Part shown: positions 1-7,047 of the stretch, piece by piece
Numbering within the stretch: the stretch's first letter is position 1
Layout: every line of letters begins with the position of its first letter
DNA from: Bacteroidia bacterium
Lineage (GTDB): Bacteria; Bacteroidota; Bacteroidia; J057
NCBI GenBank assembly: GCA_030430205.1
Contig: JAUIGE010000012.1
Span: 109,097 to 173,096 of the forward strand
Length of the DNA: 64,000 bases
Direction: 5' to 3'
The notes under the pieces: generated by a model
Told to the model about the DNA's origin: nothing
Databases searched by the model: none
What the model saw: only the letters and a program-made list of their open reading frames with translations
Position numbers and translations under genes: made by a program

Positions 1-350
1 AGCAAGACACTAGCCAACTGCTGCCGCCTAAGAAATGACAGGAAATCGTCTATGATCTCTTCGGTAAGTTGTAACTGCTGCTCCTGTCTCTCCTCATGAT
101 CCAGTGGAGCATTGCCCTTCACAGACAGCACGATATCCCACATTTTATGTACTCCATGGCCCGACTCATCGGCCACATAGTCAGGAGTAAGGGACTCTAT
201 CCAGCAATATGGATAGCTAATATTACTTCTTTGCTCATCTATGACCCGGCTGGATGGCCCTATCAATACACTTTTTACACGTGGATCAGCATAAAAATAT
301 GCCTTTATGAAGGCTACTACACCATTATAACTTTCTAATGCGTTTCTCAT
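1..350 (-). CDS. Phage-like morphogenesis protein, C-terminus beyond window edge
   Basis: The frame opens at an ATG (350-348) that overlaps the TGA of the upstream gene as ATGA, and it stays open to base 1, giving at least 116 residues. The protein begins MRNALESYNGVVAFIKAYF. A helix is followed by short strands and then by a C-terminal helix rich in Glu and Gln. This layout (short helix, a VKSVLIGP strand, later 'DIVLSVKG') resembles small tail-terminator or head-tail joining proteins of siphophages. That likeness is inference only, because no diagnostic motif is visible. It is the last gene seen of the leftward phage operon. Confidence 0.6.
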   Translation of the reverse strand, partial: MRNALESYNGVVAFIKAYFYADPRVKSVLIGPSSRVIDEQRSNISYPYCWIESLTPDYVADESGHGVHKMWDIVLSVKGNAPLDHEERQEQQLQLTEEIIDDFLSFLRRQQLASVL

Positions 351-1204
351 CGGCTTCTTAATTTTTCAAGTTGCTCTTCTTGCTTGTCTGCTTGTATCTT
401 TTCACGGACGGCATGCAGCATGATGTGGTGGATCAGCGTCTTGCCCACCTCTCGCTCTGTACCAAAGACCGACGACTTTGCCACGGACAGTATCAGCCCT
501 GTCCATCCGAAAGGATCTTCTCCACCACCCTCAAATGCCTTCCCATAGCGCTCATTGAGCCATCCCATGCCCATGCGGGTGTAGACGATGCATGCATCCT
601 TGATCGCGTCCGGAACATCCGCCAACTCTACCGCCCTTCGCTCCATGACATCCGCATTGAAAGCGATCCGAGGAAAACCATTAAAGTCATCTGCTTCCCG
701 CTCCTGATGTGTACGGTAGGGCCGACATAAACATGCCACCAGCTTATTTGTCCACTCCAATTGCTCCTCAGTGACCTGGCAAGAGGTAGCCTTTCTCAGA
801 TAGTGATCAGCCCATCGCCACTCATCTATGCACATATCCGACATATCTTTTGCGGGCAGATGCCAGGTCTTGCCCCTGTACTCAAAATGCGGGATTCGGG
901 CTATAAGTGGCTTTAGCTTGCCATCCTGGTCCTTCAAAGTAACATCATCAAAGATGAATTCCGTACACGCTTTTGCCGCGCTCAGGATCGCAATCGGGTC
1001 TGCCCGTTTCAAGAGCTTAAGGATTGCTTTTTTTGAGATTTTCTTTTGCTGAGGTTGTATTAGGCTACAAAACAATTGAAATCGGACTTGATCTCTCGGG
1101 CCCAACAGGCTAAGTCGCCAGGCCTTCTGATAGCCTTCTGGTGGAATTTCAGCCCAAGAGGCTGGGTGGCTGCAAGGAAATAGTCCGAGTTTTATACTAT
1201 GCAT
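347..1204 (-). CDS. Phage-like protein of unknown function (285 aa)
   Basis: A 285-residue soluble protein without signal or membrane segments. It is basic at the start and has a helical C-terminal part with a conserved-looking stretch (ADVPDAIKDACIVYT, then GWLNERYGKAFEGG, then DPFGWTGLIL) and a charged tail. It is translationally coupled by ATGA to the gene downstream. Its position just upstream of a candidate tail-joining gene suggests a structural or assembly role, but I do not recognise the family. Its leader (1205-1347) carries a 12-bp tandem repeat tract. Confidence 0.7.
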   Translation of the reverse strand: MHSIKLGLFPCSHPASWAEIPPEGYQKAWRLSLLGPRDQVRFQLFCSLIQPQQKKISKKAILKLLKRADPIAILSAAKACTEFIFDDVTLKDQDGKLKPLIARIPHFEYRGKTWHLPAKDMSDMCIDEWRWADHYLRKATSCQVTEEQLEWTNKLVACLCRPYRTHQEREADDFNGFPRIAFNADVMERRAVELADVPDAIKDACIVYTRMGMGWLNERYGKAFEGGGEDPFGWTGLILSVAKSSVFGTEREVGKTLIHHIMLHAVREKIQADKQEEQLEKLRSR

Positions 1205-1240
1205 GCCCGCAAGATGGCGGGATACTCAGCTTTTGGATAG

Positions 1241-1333
1241 GACAGGAAACTGGTGGCGATTGGTAAGGAAACTGGTAGTCCGATTGGTAAGGAAACTGGT
1301 AAGGAAACTGGTAAGGAAAATGGTAAAGGAACC
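1241..1333. repeat. 12-bp tandem repeat tract between phage genes
   Basis: On the minus strand the unit AGTTTCCTTACC recurs about five times, interspersed with diverged 12-mers (AATCGGACTACC) and a 10-mer. It lies in the 143-bp gap between two otherwise tightly packed genes. Because the period is 12, any frame through it reads as a four-residue repeat (FPYQ on minus, KLVR on plus), which creates spurious ORFs. Confidence 0.75.
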
Positions 1334-1347
1334 TGTATTGCGAGTTC

Positions 1348-1812
1348 TTAAACCTCAAAGAATACAATATGGTCGTTGGGGCTAGATAGATTGTTGAAGG
1401 ATGTGTTTTCATCTATAATCGGCTGGCGACACATAGGGCAGCGGTAAGATCGAGGCATCTCGCATTTCTCCATCTCTCTAATTGTTCCCTGCCATCCACA
1501 AGTTTGAATTTTGCACGAAAAAATGGTTCTATGCTTATATTTCCGCAAAAATGGGAGGGTTATCAGTTCGGAAAGTTGGCCTGCCAGTCCTTGCCCATCT
1601 ATCCCCTCCAGGAAGGCCGCCGTTTTGCTGTTAACACGGCCTTTTGTCAGTGGTATGTTTAAATACGGCCACCTGAGAGATACTTCAAATTTAAGTCTTG
1701 AATCTAAAATATCGTGTAGCCTAACAAATGTAAATGGCCGGTATGATTGAATACAAAAAGTCAACTCCCCGATTTTGATTTGTGGGGCATCAGTTTTTAA
1801 TAATTTATCCAT
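1348..1812 (-). CDS. Phage protein with C-terminal zinc-ribbon-like cluster
   Basis: A 154-residue protein. Residues about 95-135 contain CKIQTC, a further Cys in EKCEMP and CPMC, a four-to-five cysteine arrangement that looks like a zinc ribbon or half of a RING-type site. The N-terminal part (QIKIGELTFCIQSYRPFTF) looks beta-rich and has no recognised domain. The start at 1812 sits one base after the stop of the upstream gene, so the two are co-transcribed. It could bind nucleic acid or a partner protein; I do not recognise the family. Confidence 0.6.
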   Translation of the reverse strand: MDKLLKTDAPQIKIGELTFCIQSYRPFTFVRLHDILDSRLKFEVSLRWPYLNIPLTKGRVNSKTAAFLEGIDGQGLAGQLSELITLPFLRKYKHRTIFSCKIQTCGWQGTIREMEKCEMPRSYRCPMCRQPIIDENTSFNNLSSPNDHIVFFEV

Positions 1813-1813
1813 T

Positions 1814-2392
1814 TTAAATTTCCTTTCTTTCTAAACAGTATTGTTCAATATAGGCTTTCAGCTCTTCTTCCCGTTCGTACTCTATTTTAAAGGTATTCCT
1901 TTCAAAGGAATACAGGTTGGTGAATCCATGCTTCGTTTGAATGATTGACTTTTCAAATAGGTCCTTTGAGCGGTGAATGCCAGCTTCATATTCTCTTATT
2001 TTATTGTCAACCCGTTCTTCAACATTATGCTTCTTCCTGATTATCTTCATGAAGTCCTTGATCGGACCATTATAGTTTTCGCCCCCTGCGTAGTCATAGT
2101 AAATTATAGCCCTGACTTCATTTGTAATTAAAAATTCCCTATCCAGGCGTTCGGGCCTTTTGTATTCAGGCCGCTTCTTGTAGAAGGTGAAAACAGGCAT
2201 ATTGAATTCAACTCTCTTCTTCAGAATCATTCTGCTTCCCATGTCCTGAGGCCATTGAGAAACAGAAATGACTTCAATCAGAATATCAGTTCCAAAGCCC
2301 AGCACCTGAAGAACAGTCTCTTTAACAATTGGGAAATCAATAGGTTCAAACTGTTGGTGGGAAATACCTATTCCCAGGTAATTGCATTTCAT
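1814..2392 (-). CDS. Hypothetical phage protein (192 aa)
   Basis: A 192-residue soluble protein with a hydrophobic beta-rich N-terminal half (ETVLQVLGFGTDILIEVISV) and a charged, helical C-terminal half rich in Glu, Lys and Arg. It has no signal peptide or membrane segment. It is packed between a triple-HTH gene and a zinc-cluster gene in the same leftward operon. The family is not recognised. Confidence 0.6.
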   Translation of the reverse strand: MKCNYLGIGISHQQFEPIDFPIVKETVLQVLGFGTDILIEVISVSQWPQDMGSRMILKKRVEFNMPVFTFYKKRPEYKRPERLDREFLITNEVRAIIYYDYAGGENYNGPIKDFMKIIRKKHNVEERVDNKIREYEAGIHRSKDLFEKSIIQTKHGFTNLYSFERNTFKIEYEREEELKAYIEQYCLERKEI

Positions 2393-2416
2393 ATTTGTTT
2401 TGTCTTTTGAGCAACG

Positions 2417-3067
2417 CTACTTGCCCATGTGTGCTGCAATCTTACGCAATCTTTTTAGCTCAGGGTATTTTTCATTAGGCCATGTCTTACCCTTTGATAT
2501 AGCTCCGACACTAGAGCTAGACATTTTAAACTGCGTGGATATTTCTGCATGCGTGTATCCGTCCGCAATCATCATAAGGATTTTCTTCACCTCTTCAATA
2601 TTGAGTAGTCTCCTCGGTTTTTGCTTCTTCCGAGGTGGGCGAGTGGATAGGTATTCTTGCCTAAGTTTTTTTATTTCCTTCATGGAAGGATCATTCCAGG
2701 TATTCCCCGAGATAATCGATCCCAAAGACCCTTTATTTTTTAGGCCGTACTTACTTGCAATGTCTTCATGAGGGGTATCACTTAACAGAAGTAGAAAGAT
2801 ATCACAAATATCTTTCTCACTCAGTTTTGAGGCATGGTGGGATTCGCCCCACATGTTGACGGGGGAAGGATTCCTTTCCCTCGCCAAGAGGGTTCTCTCC
2901 CTTTGTGAGCAAATGTCCTGATATTTGGTTGCATTGCTCCATGTTCTCCCAGATAGTATATGGGTAACTGTGGATATGCCTACTCTGTGGCTTTTTGCCA
3001 CTTCTTTTATTTTAACTCCGCACTCCAAATCCTTTAAAATTTGGAGTACGGATTGTTTCTTTAGCAT
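2417..3067 (-). CDS. Triple helix-turn-helix repeat DNA-binding protein
   Basis: About 216 residues from the ATG at 3067. An upstream ATG at 3127 would add 20 residues but overlap the preceding gene by 41 bases; the start at 3067 has an A-rich leader, typical for this phylum. Three copies of one unit of about 45 residues follow each other, each a predicted HTH ending in a W-containing signature: ILSGRTWSN, IISGNTWND and AISKGKTWPN. Such modules are known as DNA-binding appendages of phage homing endonucleases, but no nuclease domain (HNH, GIY-YIG) is present here. It is likely a sequence-specific binder of an extended site. Confidence 0.7.
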   Translation of the reverse strand: MLKKQSVLQILKDLECGVKIKEVAKSHRVGISTVTHILSGRTWSNATKYQDICSQRERTLLARERNPSPVNMWGESHHASKLSEKDICDIFLLLLSDTPHEDIASKYGLKNKGSLGSIISGNTWNDPSMKEIKKLRQEYLSTRPPRKKQKPRRLLNIEEVKKILMMIADGYTHAEISTQFKMSSSSVGAISKGKTWPNEKYPELKRLRKIAAHMGK

Positions 3068-3086
3068 TTTGATATTTTTCTTTGTA

Positions 3087-3695
3087 TCAGCGCCTGCTCC
3101 TTTTCCGAGCAGGGTTTGTTGGTTCAAATTCCTGATATTTTAGATCAGATTTAATAGATCTCTCAATCGTGCTGGGCTCGGATGGCTGCCGAGCCTGATA
3201 CCCGTCATTGTTCAGGCGAATCACCTGAATTTGGCGGGATCGAAACATATCCCTAATCCCGAAGGGGACCAGTTCCTTTGTTTCGTGGTTTTCTAGAAAA
3301 AAATGTTCTCCCTGGGATTCTATATCCCTTATTGTTACCTCCGGCTCTTCGCCAGAGGGGCAATAAATCAAAAAACTCCTGTTTAAAAATTCCCCCGACT
3401 TTTGGGGTTGATCGAATCCGACAACCCGCAGGCCTGGGAGTTGATGAATTGCAACTGATTGATCTGCTAGGTAGTTGCAATATACAAACCACATATTATC
3501 CTGTATTGATGCAGGATAAGTGGTATACGTGTGAAAGCAATTGGGCAATCTCCTATAAAACATTTTGATTTCTGTTTGCCTTTTTGGGGAGCCTGTTCTT
3601 TTCAAGAAGCAAGTACCCCAGTATCCCTCTACTATGTAGAACCCGTTTTTTGCCTTAACAAGGCAATTTGGCAGTCTTTCTTGATAGATTTTCAT
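3087..3695 (-). CDS. Hypothetical phage protein (202 aa)
   Basis: A 202-residue soluble protein with many aromatic residues and cysteines in the first half (CFLKR, NCFHTYTTYP) and a basic, proline-rich C-terminus (PARKRSRR). It lies head-to-tail between HTH-containing genes. A poly-T/A tract at 3697-3712 separates it from its upstream neighbour. No family recognised. Confidence 0.55.
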   Translation of the reverse strand: MKIYQERLPNCLVKAKNGFYIVEGYWGTCFLKRTGSPKRQTEIKMFYRRLPNCFHTYTTYPASIQDNMWFVYCNYLADQSVAIHQLPGLRVVGFDQPQKSGEFLNRSFLIYCPSGEEPEVTIRDIESQGEHFFLENHETKELVPFGIRDMFRSRQIQVIRLNNDGYQARQPSEPSTIERSIKSDLKYQEFEPTNPARKRSRR

Positions 3696-3712
3696 GATTT
3701 TTTTTTTAAATG

Positions 3713-4003
3713 TTAAAATTTTGATTTTGCCCGTCTTGATCCGCCGTGGGATTTTCCCTTTGGACCGAAAATTTTGTAAAACAGTTTTTGGTATTCGGAC
3801 TTATACTCAAACCCGTACAGATGACAAATGTCTCGAACGGTTAGGTCCAGGTCATGATACAGGCGATGGATTGCCTGCATCGTTTTCTTTTTTAAAACCC
3901 ACTCCGTTATAGAATCGGGCTCATATACAGGGCGCGAATCCTGATCCACGTCCTCTATTATTTGGTGGAATTTAAGACCTTTTGTATTCGACATTTTAGT
4001 CAA
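3713..4003 (-). CDS. Small HTH-like phage protein (96 aa)
   Basis: A 96-residue basic protein. Residues about 50-75 (LDLTVRDICHLYGFEYKSEY) fit a helix-turn-helix, with a basic Gly/Ser/Lys tail after it. It may be a regulator or small DNA-packaging accessory protein. The HTH assignment is by eye only. Confidence 0.5.
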   Translation of the reverse strand: MTKMSNTKGLKFHQIIEDVDQDSRPVYEPDSITEWVLKKKTMQAIHRLYHDLDLTVRDICHLYGFEYKSEYQKLFYKIFGPKGKSHGGSRRAKSKF

Positions 4004-4060
4004 TATTTTATTAACCCTTTCGTGTGAAAGGGTGTTACTCTAATCTTTGTATTAAATATT

Positions 4061-4456
4061 CTACTCCTTTTTTAAATGGATATTCATGCTGTGCTTCGGG
4101 CTCTCGGGCCCTATAAGAAGAAAGTATTTTTCTTCTGCAAACTCCACATTATTCGGGTATAAGTGGGTGATAACCGCAAGGGCAAGGCTCAACATAGATC
4201 GGCTCCCTTTCATCATCTTGCTTATAGCTTGTCTGCTCACCTTGTGGTGACCGTTCATTTTCAACAGGTCCACGACCTGTTGCTGGGTGACATTCGACCC
4301 TTTTATCAACTCCTTCGCTAACTCAAATACTTCGCTTTCACTCAGGTATTCGTCATTTTCTGCTGTCAATTTTGGGGCTTCATATTCCCCGAAAGACAGC
4401 TTTATCTTTGAGTCCTTAAACTGCTCTTGTAGTTCTTTTTTTTCTTGTTCGGTCAT
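4061..4456 (-). CDS. HTH protein with acidic N-terminus
   Basis: A 131-residue protein. The first 50 residues are acidic and helical. Residues about 55-100 carry an XRE/Cro-like HTH (VTQQQVVDLLKMNG, then KVSRQAISKMMKG). It overlaps its upstream gene by four bases (ATGA), so it is translationally coupled. Probably a phage transcription regulator. Confidence 0.6.
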   Translation of the reverse strand: MTEQEKKELQEQFKDSKIKLSFGEYEAPKLTAENDEYLSESEVFELAKELIKGSNVTQQQVVDLLKMNGHHKVSRQAISKMMKGSRSMLSLALAVITHLYPNNVEFAEEKYFLLIGPESPKHSMNIHLKKE

Positions 4457-4644
4457 GATCTTGACATTTGAATGAATGATCTGCGGGAGTATCTTTTTAT
4501 TATGCCGTTTAAATAGGCAAAATAAATATTGCCATTTGTGTCTATCCCGTACTCGTAGACATCGCTGTCGGTGGCCATTTTGGCGTAGAGTTTATTTGCG
4601 GATGCAACTCTAAACGGGGTTTTTTCTTTGATTTTTGCTTGCAT
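4453..4644 (-). CDS. Small phage protein (63 aa)
   Basis: A 63-residue protein starting MQAKIKEKTPFRVASANK. The longer frame to 4683 would overlap the preceding gene's stop at 4670, so the internal ATG at 4644 is preferred. It contains a predicted beta-hairpin (YEYGIDTNGNIYFAYLNG). Function unknown; first partner of the ATGA-coupled HTH gene. Confidence 0.5.
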   Translation of the reverse strand: MQAKIKEKTPFRVASANKLYAKMATDSDVYEYGIDTNGNIYFAYLNGIIKRYSRRSFIQMSRS

Positions 4645-4669
4645 GATTTCTTGTTGTTGTGTGATTCGA

Positions 4670-4933
4670 TTAGGCGATAGCATAAGGGTCTATCTCTATA
4701 GCTGCCGCGTAGTTGTGGTTAGATACACCATATCCTATTTGAATTCTAACCATTCCATTAGCCATCTCCTTAACCTGGCCAACTCCACCGCTCCCCATTG
4801 GGAGGGTTTCTACCTGATACCCAAGCTCGTTTTCAATTCTTTCCGCCCTGTTTTTCACAAGCCTTTCGCTCTTAATGATTTCAGAAATTGTTCTGTAGAA
4901 ATTGGTTTGCTTTACTTTGTCTGATGTTTTCAT
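4670..4933 (-). CDS. Small phage protein (87 aa), first gene of its block
   Basis: An 87-residue protein starting MKTSDKVKQTNFYRTISE. An upstream TTG extension would cross a GTTGC-rich region, so the ATG at 4933 is chosen. It has a helical N-terminal half and a Gly-rich strand segment (PMGSGGVGQV). It is preceded by two direct repeats that may be an operator. Function unknown. Confidence 0.5.
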   Translation of the reverse strand: MKTSDKVKQTNFYRTISEIIKSERLVKNRAERIENELGYQVETLPMGSGGVGQVKEMANGMVRIQIGYGVSNHNYAAAIEIDPYAIA

Positions 4934-4975
4934 AATCTTGTTTTTAATCCGTTGCTCCGTTGCAACAATACAAAT

Positions 4976-5010
4976 ATGCAACCTTTTTAGCTAACATGCA
5001 ACCTTTTTAG
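4976..5010. promoter_or_regulatory. 20-bp-spaced direct repeat, candidate operator
   Basis: ATGCAACCTTTTTAG occurs twice exactly 20 bp apart (4976-4990 and 4996-5010), upstream of the gene starting at 4933 and downstream of a strong terminator. A spacing of about two helical turns places both copies on one DNA face, as for a dimeric regulator. Several HTH proteins encoded nearby are candidates. Confidence 0.5.
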
Positions 5011-5044
5011 TTTATTTTTTGTAAAAAAGTTGAAAATAAAATGC

Positions 5045-5077
5045 AAAACGCCCTGCATGGTGAGTGCAGGGCGTTTT
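5045..5077. terminator. Bidirectional rho-independent terminator
   Basis: A 13-bp perfect inverted repeat (5045-5057 with 5065-5077, 7-nt loop) is GC-rich at its core and bounded by A and T runs on both sides, so it can terminate in either direction. It separates the methylase block from the HTH block. Confidence 0.85.
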
Positions 5078-5087
5078 TGTTTTTGAG

Positions 5088-5210
5088 CAAGCTGTTAAAA
5101 GACTAGGCAGAGCGGCTAACGCTTTCACGTTTTTGCAACTTGGGGTAACAGCCCAGCGCCGATGCCTAGTTTAATCGTTTTGTTTTATTAGGTGTTCAAG
5201 CTGTTAAAAG
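5088..5210. repeat. Structured intergenic element flanked by direct repeats
   Basis: CAAGCTGTTAAAAG is repeated at 5088-5101 and 5197-5210. Between the copies, ACTAGGCA (5102-5109) pairs with TGCCTAGT (5163-5170), and the helix can extend inward with CGGC and GCCG; a small GGG/CCC hairpin lies in the centre. This could be a structured RNA or a remnant of a small mobile sequence. No ORF covers it. Confidence 0.45.
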
Positions 5211-5444
5211 TTATTCTTTCGCGTAATCATCGGCCCAGAAGACAAGGTGCGGACCCTCTATTATTCCAGGCATTTTCCTAAGAGTTCGCGCAATGACGGC
5301 ACTACCTCGATTAAAGGTTCTGCCATCCGTATCTGATAAAATCAAGTTTGGGAAGACTTGATCGGCAATGTCTCGGATTTTAAAATCCTGATGAATTGGT
5401 ATTGTCTCTTTGATTCTTATTCTTATTTCGGCTGATGCTTTCAT
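5211..5444 (-). CDS. Small phage protein (77 aa)
   Basis: A 77-residue protein, MKASAEIRIRIKETIPIH onward, with a predicted N-terminal helix and a segment (FKIRDIADQVFP, later GSAVIARTLRKMPG) that may be a winged-helix-like fold. It is the last gene before the terminator at 5045. Function unknown. Confidence 0.5.
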   Translation of the reverse strand: MKASAEIRIRIKETIPIHQDFKIRDIADQVFPNLILSDTDGRTFNRGSAVIARTLRKMPGIIEGPHLVFWADDYAKE

Positions 5445-5463
5445 GTTGTAGTATTAGGAAGGT

Positions 5464-6207
5464 TTAAGATCCTGGATCTAGTTGCTTGATTGTTTGAAAT
5501 ATCTGAAATGCGATTTGGGGCACGATGGCATTTCCTAATCCTCTAATTCTGTCCACCCTATTGGGTATCCCATTAGAAGCTCTGAAAATTCTGGGGTTAG
5601 TTCCGTTTCGTACCGACTCCGAAACCAGCGATCCAGGGAGACTGATTTGTTCGTGTTGAAATTCAGTTTCTCTTTGCTTGTACTTTTCCTCTCTATGTGG
5701 TCGGAAGCCGTTGGCGTTGGTATCATATGAGTCGCCTTTAATGGCAATGACCCAAACTCGATCTCTATTGTGCCACGCTCCAACCGCGTAAGCTGGAATA
5801 ATAAACGCTTGGCAGGCGTAGCCTTCACCCTCCAAGTTAGTAATGACTTCATCGAGTGCCATTTTGACGAAACCAACAACATTTTCGACAATTGCGGCAA
5901 ATGGCTGAACATCCCGTACAACTCGAAACATTTGCGGCCATAAGTGCCTATCATCTTCTTTTCCTCTTTTCTTCCCCGCTTTGCTGTATGGTTGACAGGG
6001 GGGGCCACCGCAAACAATGTCTGCTGAATGCCTTTCTCCGTTGAAATCTCTAATATCTCCATAGATCGGAATTTTTGTACCAAAATTTTTCTTGAATAAA
6101 CGCTGGCAATAATCATCTTTCTCAACGAAAGCAACGGTTTCAAGCCCAGCCCAATGGGCTGCTAAACTGAATCCGCCAATGCCACCAAATAAGTCTATTA
6201 TTTTCAT
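5464..6207 (-). CDS. DNA (cytosine-5) methyltransferase, short form
   Basis: A 247-residue C5-cytosine methylase. Visible motifs: I (DLFGGIGGFS, residues 5-14), IV with the catalytic Cys71 (GGPPCQPYS), VI (ENV, about 110), VIII (HNRDRVWVIA) and X (GLGNAIVPQIAF). The enzyme transfers a methyl group from SAM to cytosine. The stretch between motifs VIII and X, where the target recognition domain sits, is only about 50 residues, well below typical restriction-linked enzymes. No cognate nuclease is adjacent. In a phage operon it probably protects phage DNA from host restriction. Confidence 0.92.
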   Translation of the reverse strand: MKIIDLFGGIGGFSLAAHWAGLETVAFVEKDDYCQRLFKKNFGTKIPIYGDIRDFNGERHSADIVCGGPPCQPYSKAGKKRGKEDDRHLWPQMFRVVRDVQPFAAIVENVVGFVKMALDEVITNLEGEGYACQAFIIPAYAVGAWHNRDRVWVIAIKGDSYDTNANGFRPHREEKYKQRETEFQHEQISLPGSLVSESVRNGTNPRIFRASNGIPNRVDRIRGLGNAIVPQIAFQIFQTIKQLDPGS

Positions 6208-6229
6208 AGCATTCTGTTATTAGCCAAGC

Positions 6230-6565
6230 TCAAAAAGGTAATTCATCATCGTCATCTACTATATTGACCACGCCTTTGCGCTGTAGCTTGTATTGAATCG
6301 TTGAGGGTAGTCTGAGTAATGAAAACCATTTACGGGCAAACCATTGACCTACACAGTACCACCATTTTTGCTCTAACTCCCATTGCTTTTGTGCGGCTGC
6401 GCAATGACAGTAATTACCATACTTATACCCCCACTCATGACAACAAGTCGTTTCATCGTAGTCGTCGAAATCATCCTCTTCCCCCCAGGTATCTGTATAA
6501 TCTTCCTCGTAATTGTGAAGGAAATCGTATTCACTGTCTAGCATCTGATGGTGTGATTTTTCCAT
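6230..6565 (-). CDS. Acidic Cys/His protein with SSB-like C-terminal tip
   Basis: 111 residues from the ATG at 6565; longer readings start from TTG and overlap the MazG-like remnant. The first third is strongly acidic (EEDYTDTWGEEDDFDDYDE). A Cys/His cluster (TTCCHEWGYKYGNYCHC) may bind metal. A Trp-rich basic segment follows. The protein ends VDDDDELPF, nearly the same as the acidic tip of single-stranded DNA binding proteins, including the SSB encoded at 8121-8585. In SSB that tip recruits replication and repair partners. No OB fold is visible here. Confidence 0.65.
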   Translation of the reverse strand: MEKSHHQMLDSEYDFLHNYEEDYTDTWGEEDDFDDYDETTCCHEWGYKYGNYCHCAAAQKQWELEQKWWYCVGQWFARKWFSLLRLPSTIQYKLQRKGVVNIVDDDDELPF

Positions 6566-6590
6566 TTGCTGTTTTGATTTATGGGAAGCC

Positions 6591-6793
6591 CTATGATAAA
6601 TACTTCGAATTAAGAAGCGCCAATTTGCCCTGCACATGAGTATTGATCCTGTCAGCATCAAAAAGTATTTCAGCCTGAGCCATCATGATTTTTACGTCTG
6701 CTCTAGTGCTTCCTCTTGTATCTTGTTTATTTGCACTTCTCTGCCAAAGTGGGCAATTGCTTTTTTTAATATTTCTATCTGATATTTCTCCAT
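6591..6793 (-). pseudogene. MazG-like phage protein remnant, deleted and frameshifted
   Basis: The first frame reads MEKYQIEILKKAIAHFGRE then QINKIQEEALEQT and stops. The start matches phage MazG-like nucleotide pyrophosphohydrolase relatives (AIxxFGxxxQIxxxxEE). The C-terminal half (ADVKIMMAQAEILFDADRIN) continues in the -1 frame to a TAG at 6591. The central section normally found between them, about 45 residues, is missing. The simplest reading is an internal deletion. An A7 slippery run (TTAAAAAAAG) near codon 10 is an alternative route into the second frame. Confidence 0.45.
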
Positions 6794-6815
6794 GATGTTC
6801 TTATTTAAGGAAGCC

Positions 6816-6986
6816 CTAAGAGGCTTTTTGCTTTTTAATATATGCGTTGAGAGTTGCTATATCTACATGGATATTACAAAGCCTCCTAAGCTTGTTTTGA
6901 AGGATATAAGGATTCAGATAATCGATTCCGGAGATAGCTGTTTCAATTAGCTGCTTTCTTTCTTTTTGCTGTATTGTTAGTTGCAT
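6816..6986 (-). CDS. Small phage protein (56 aa)
   Basis: A 56-residue frame, MQLTIQQKERKQLIETAI onward, ending KKQKAS. It is predicted helical and basic. It is spaced like its neighbours in the operon and its A-rich leader fits a real start. No family recognised. Confidence 0.5.
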   Translation of the reverse strand: MQLTIQQKERKQLIETAISGIDYLNPYILQNKLRRLCNIHVDIATLNAYIKKQKAS

Positions 6987-7047
6987 GATTGTATGATTTC
7001 AGGAAGGTCATAGGGCGGAAACCCTACGACCTTTAATGATTAAATGA

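Noticed and set aside
1197..1412. ORF with FPYQ repeats, and its plus-strand counterpart with RKLV repeats
   Set aside because: Both are products of the 12-bp tandem repeat; neither has protein-like flanks.
5535..6143. 202-aa minus ORF inside the methylase gene
   Set aside because: The other frame carries all C5-methylase motifs; this one has none.
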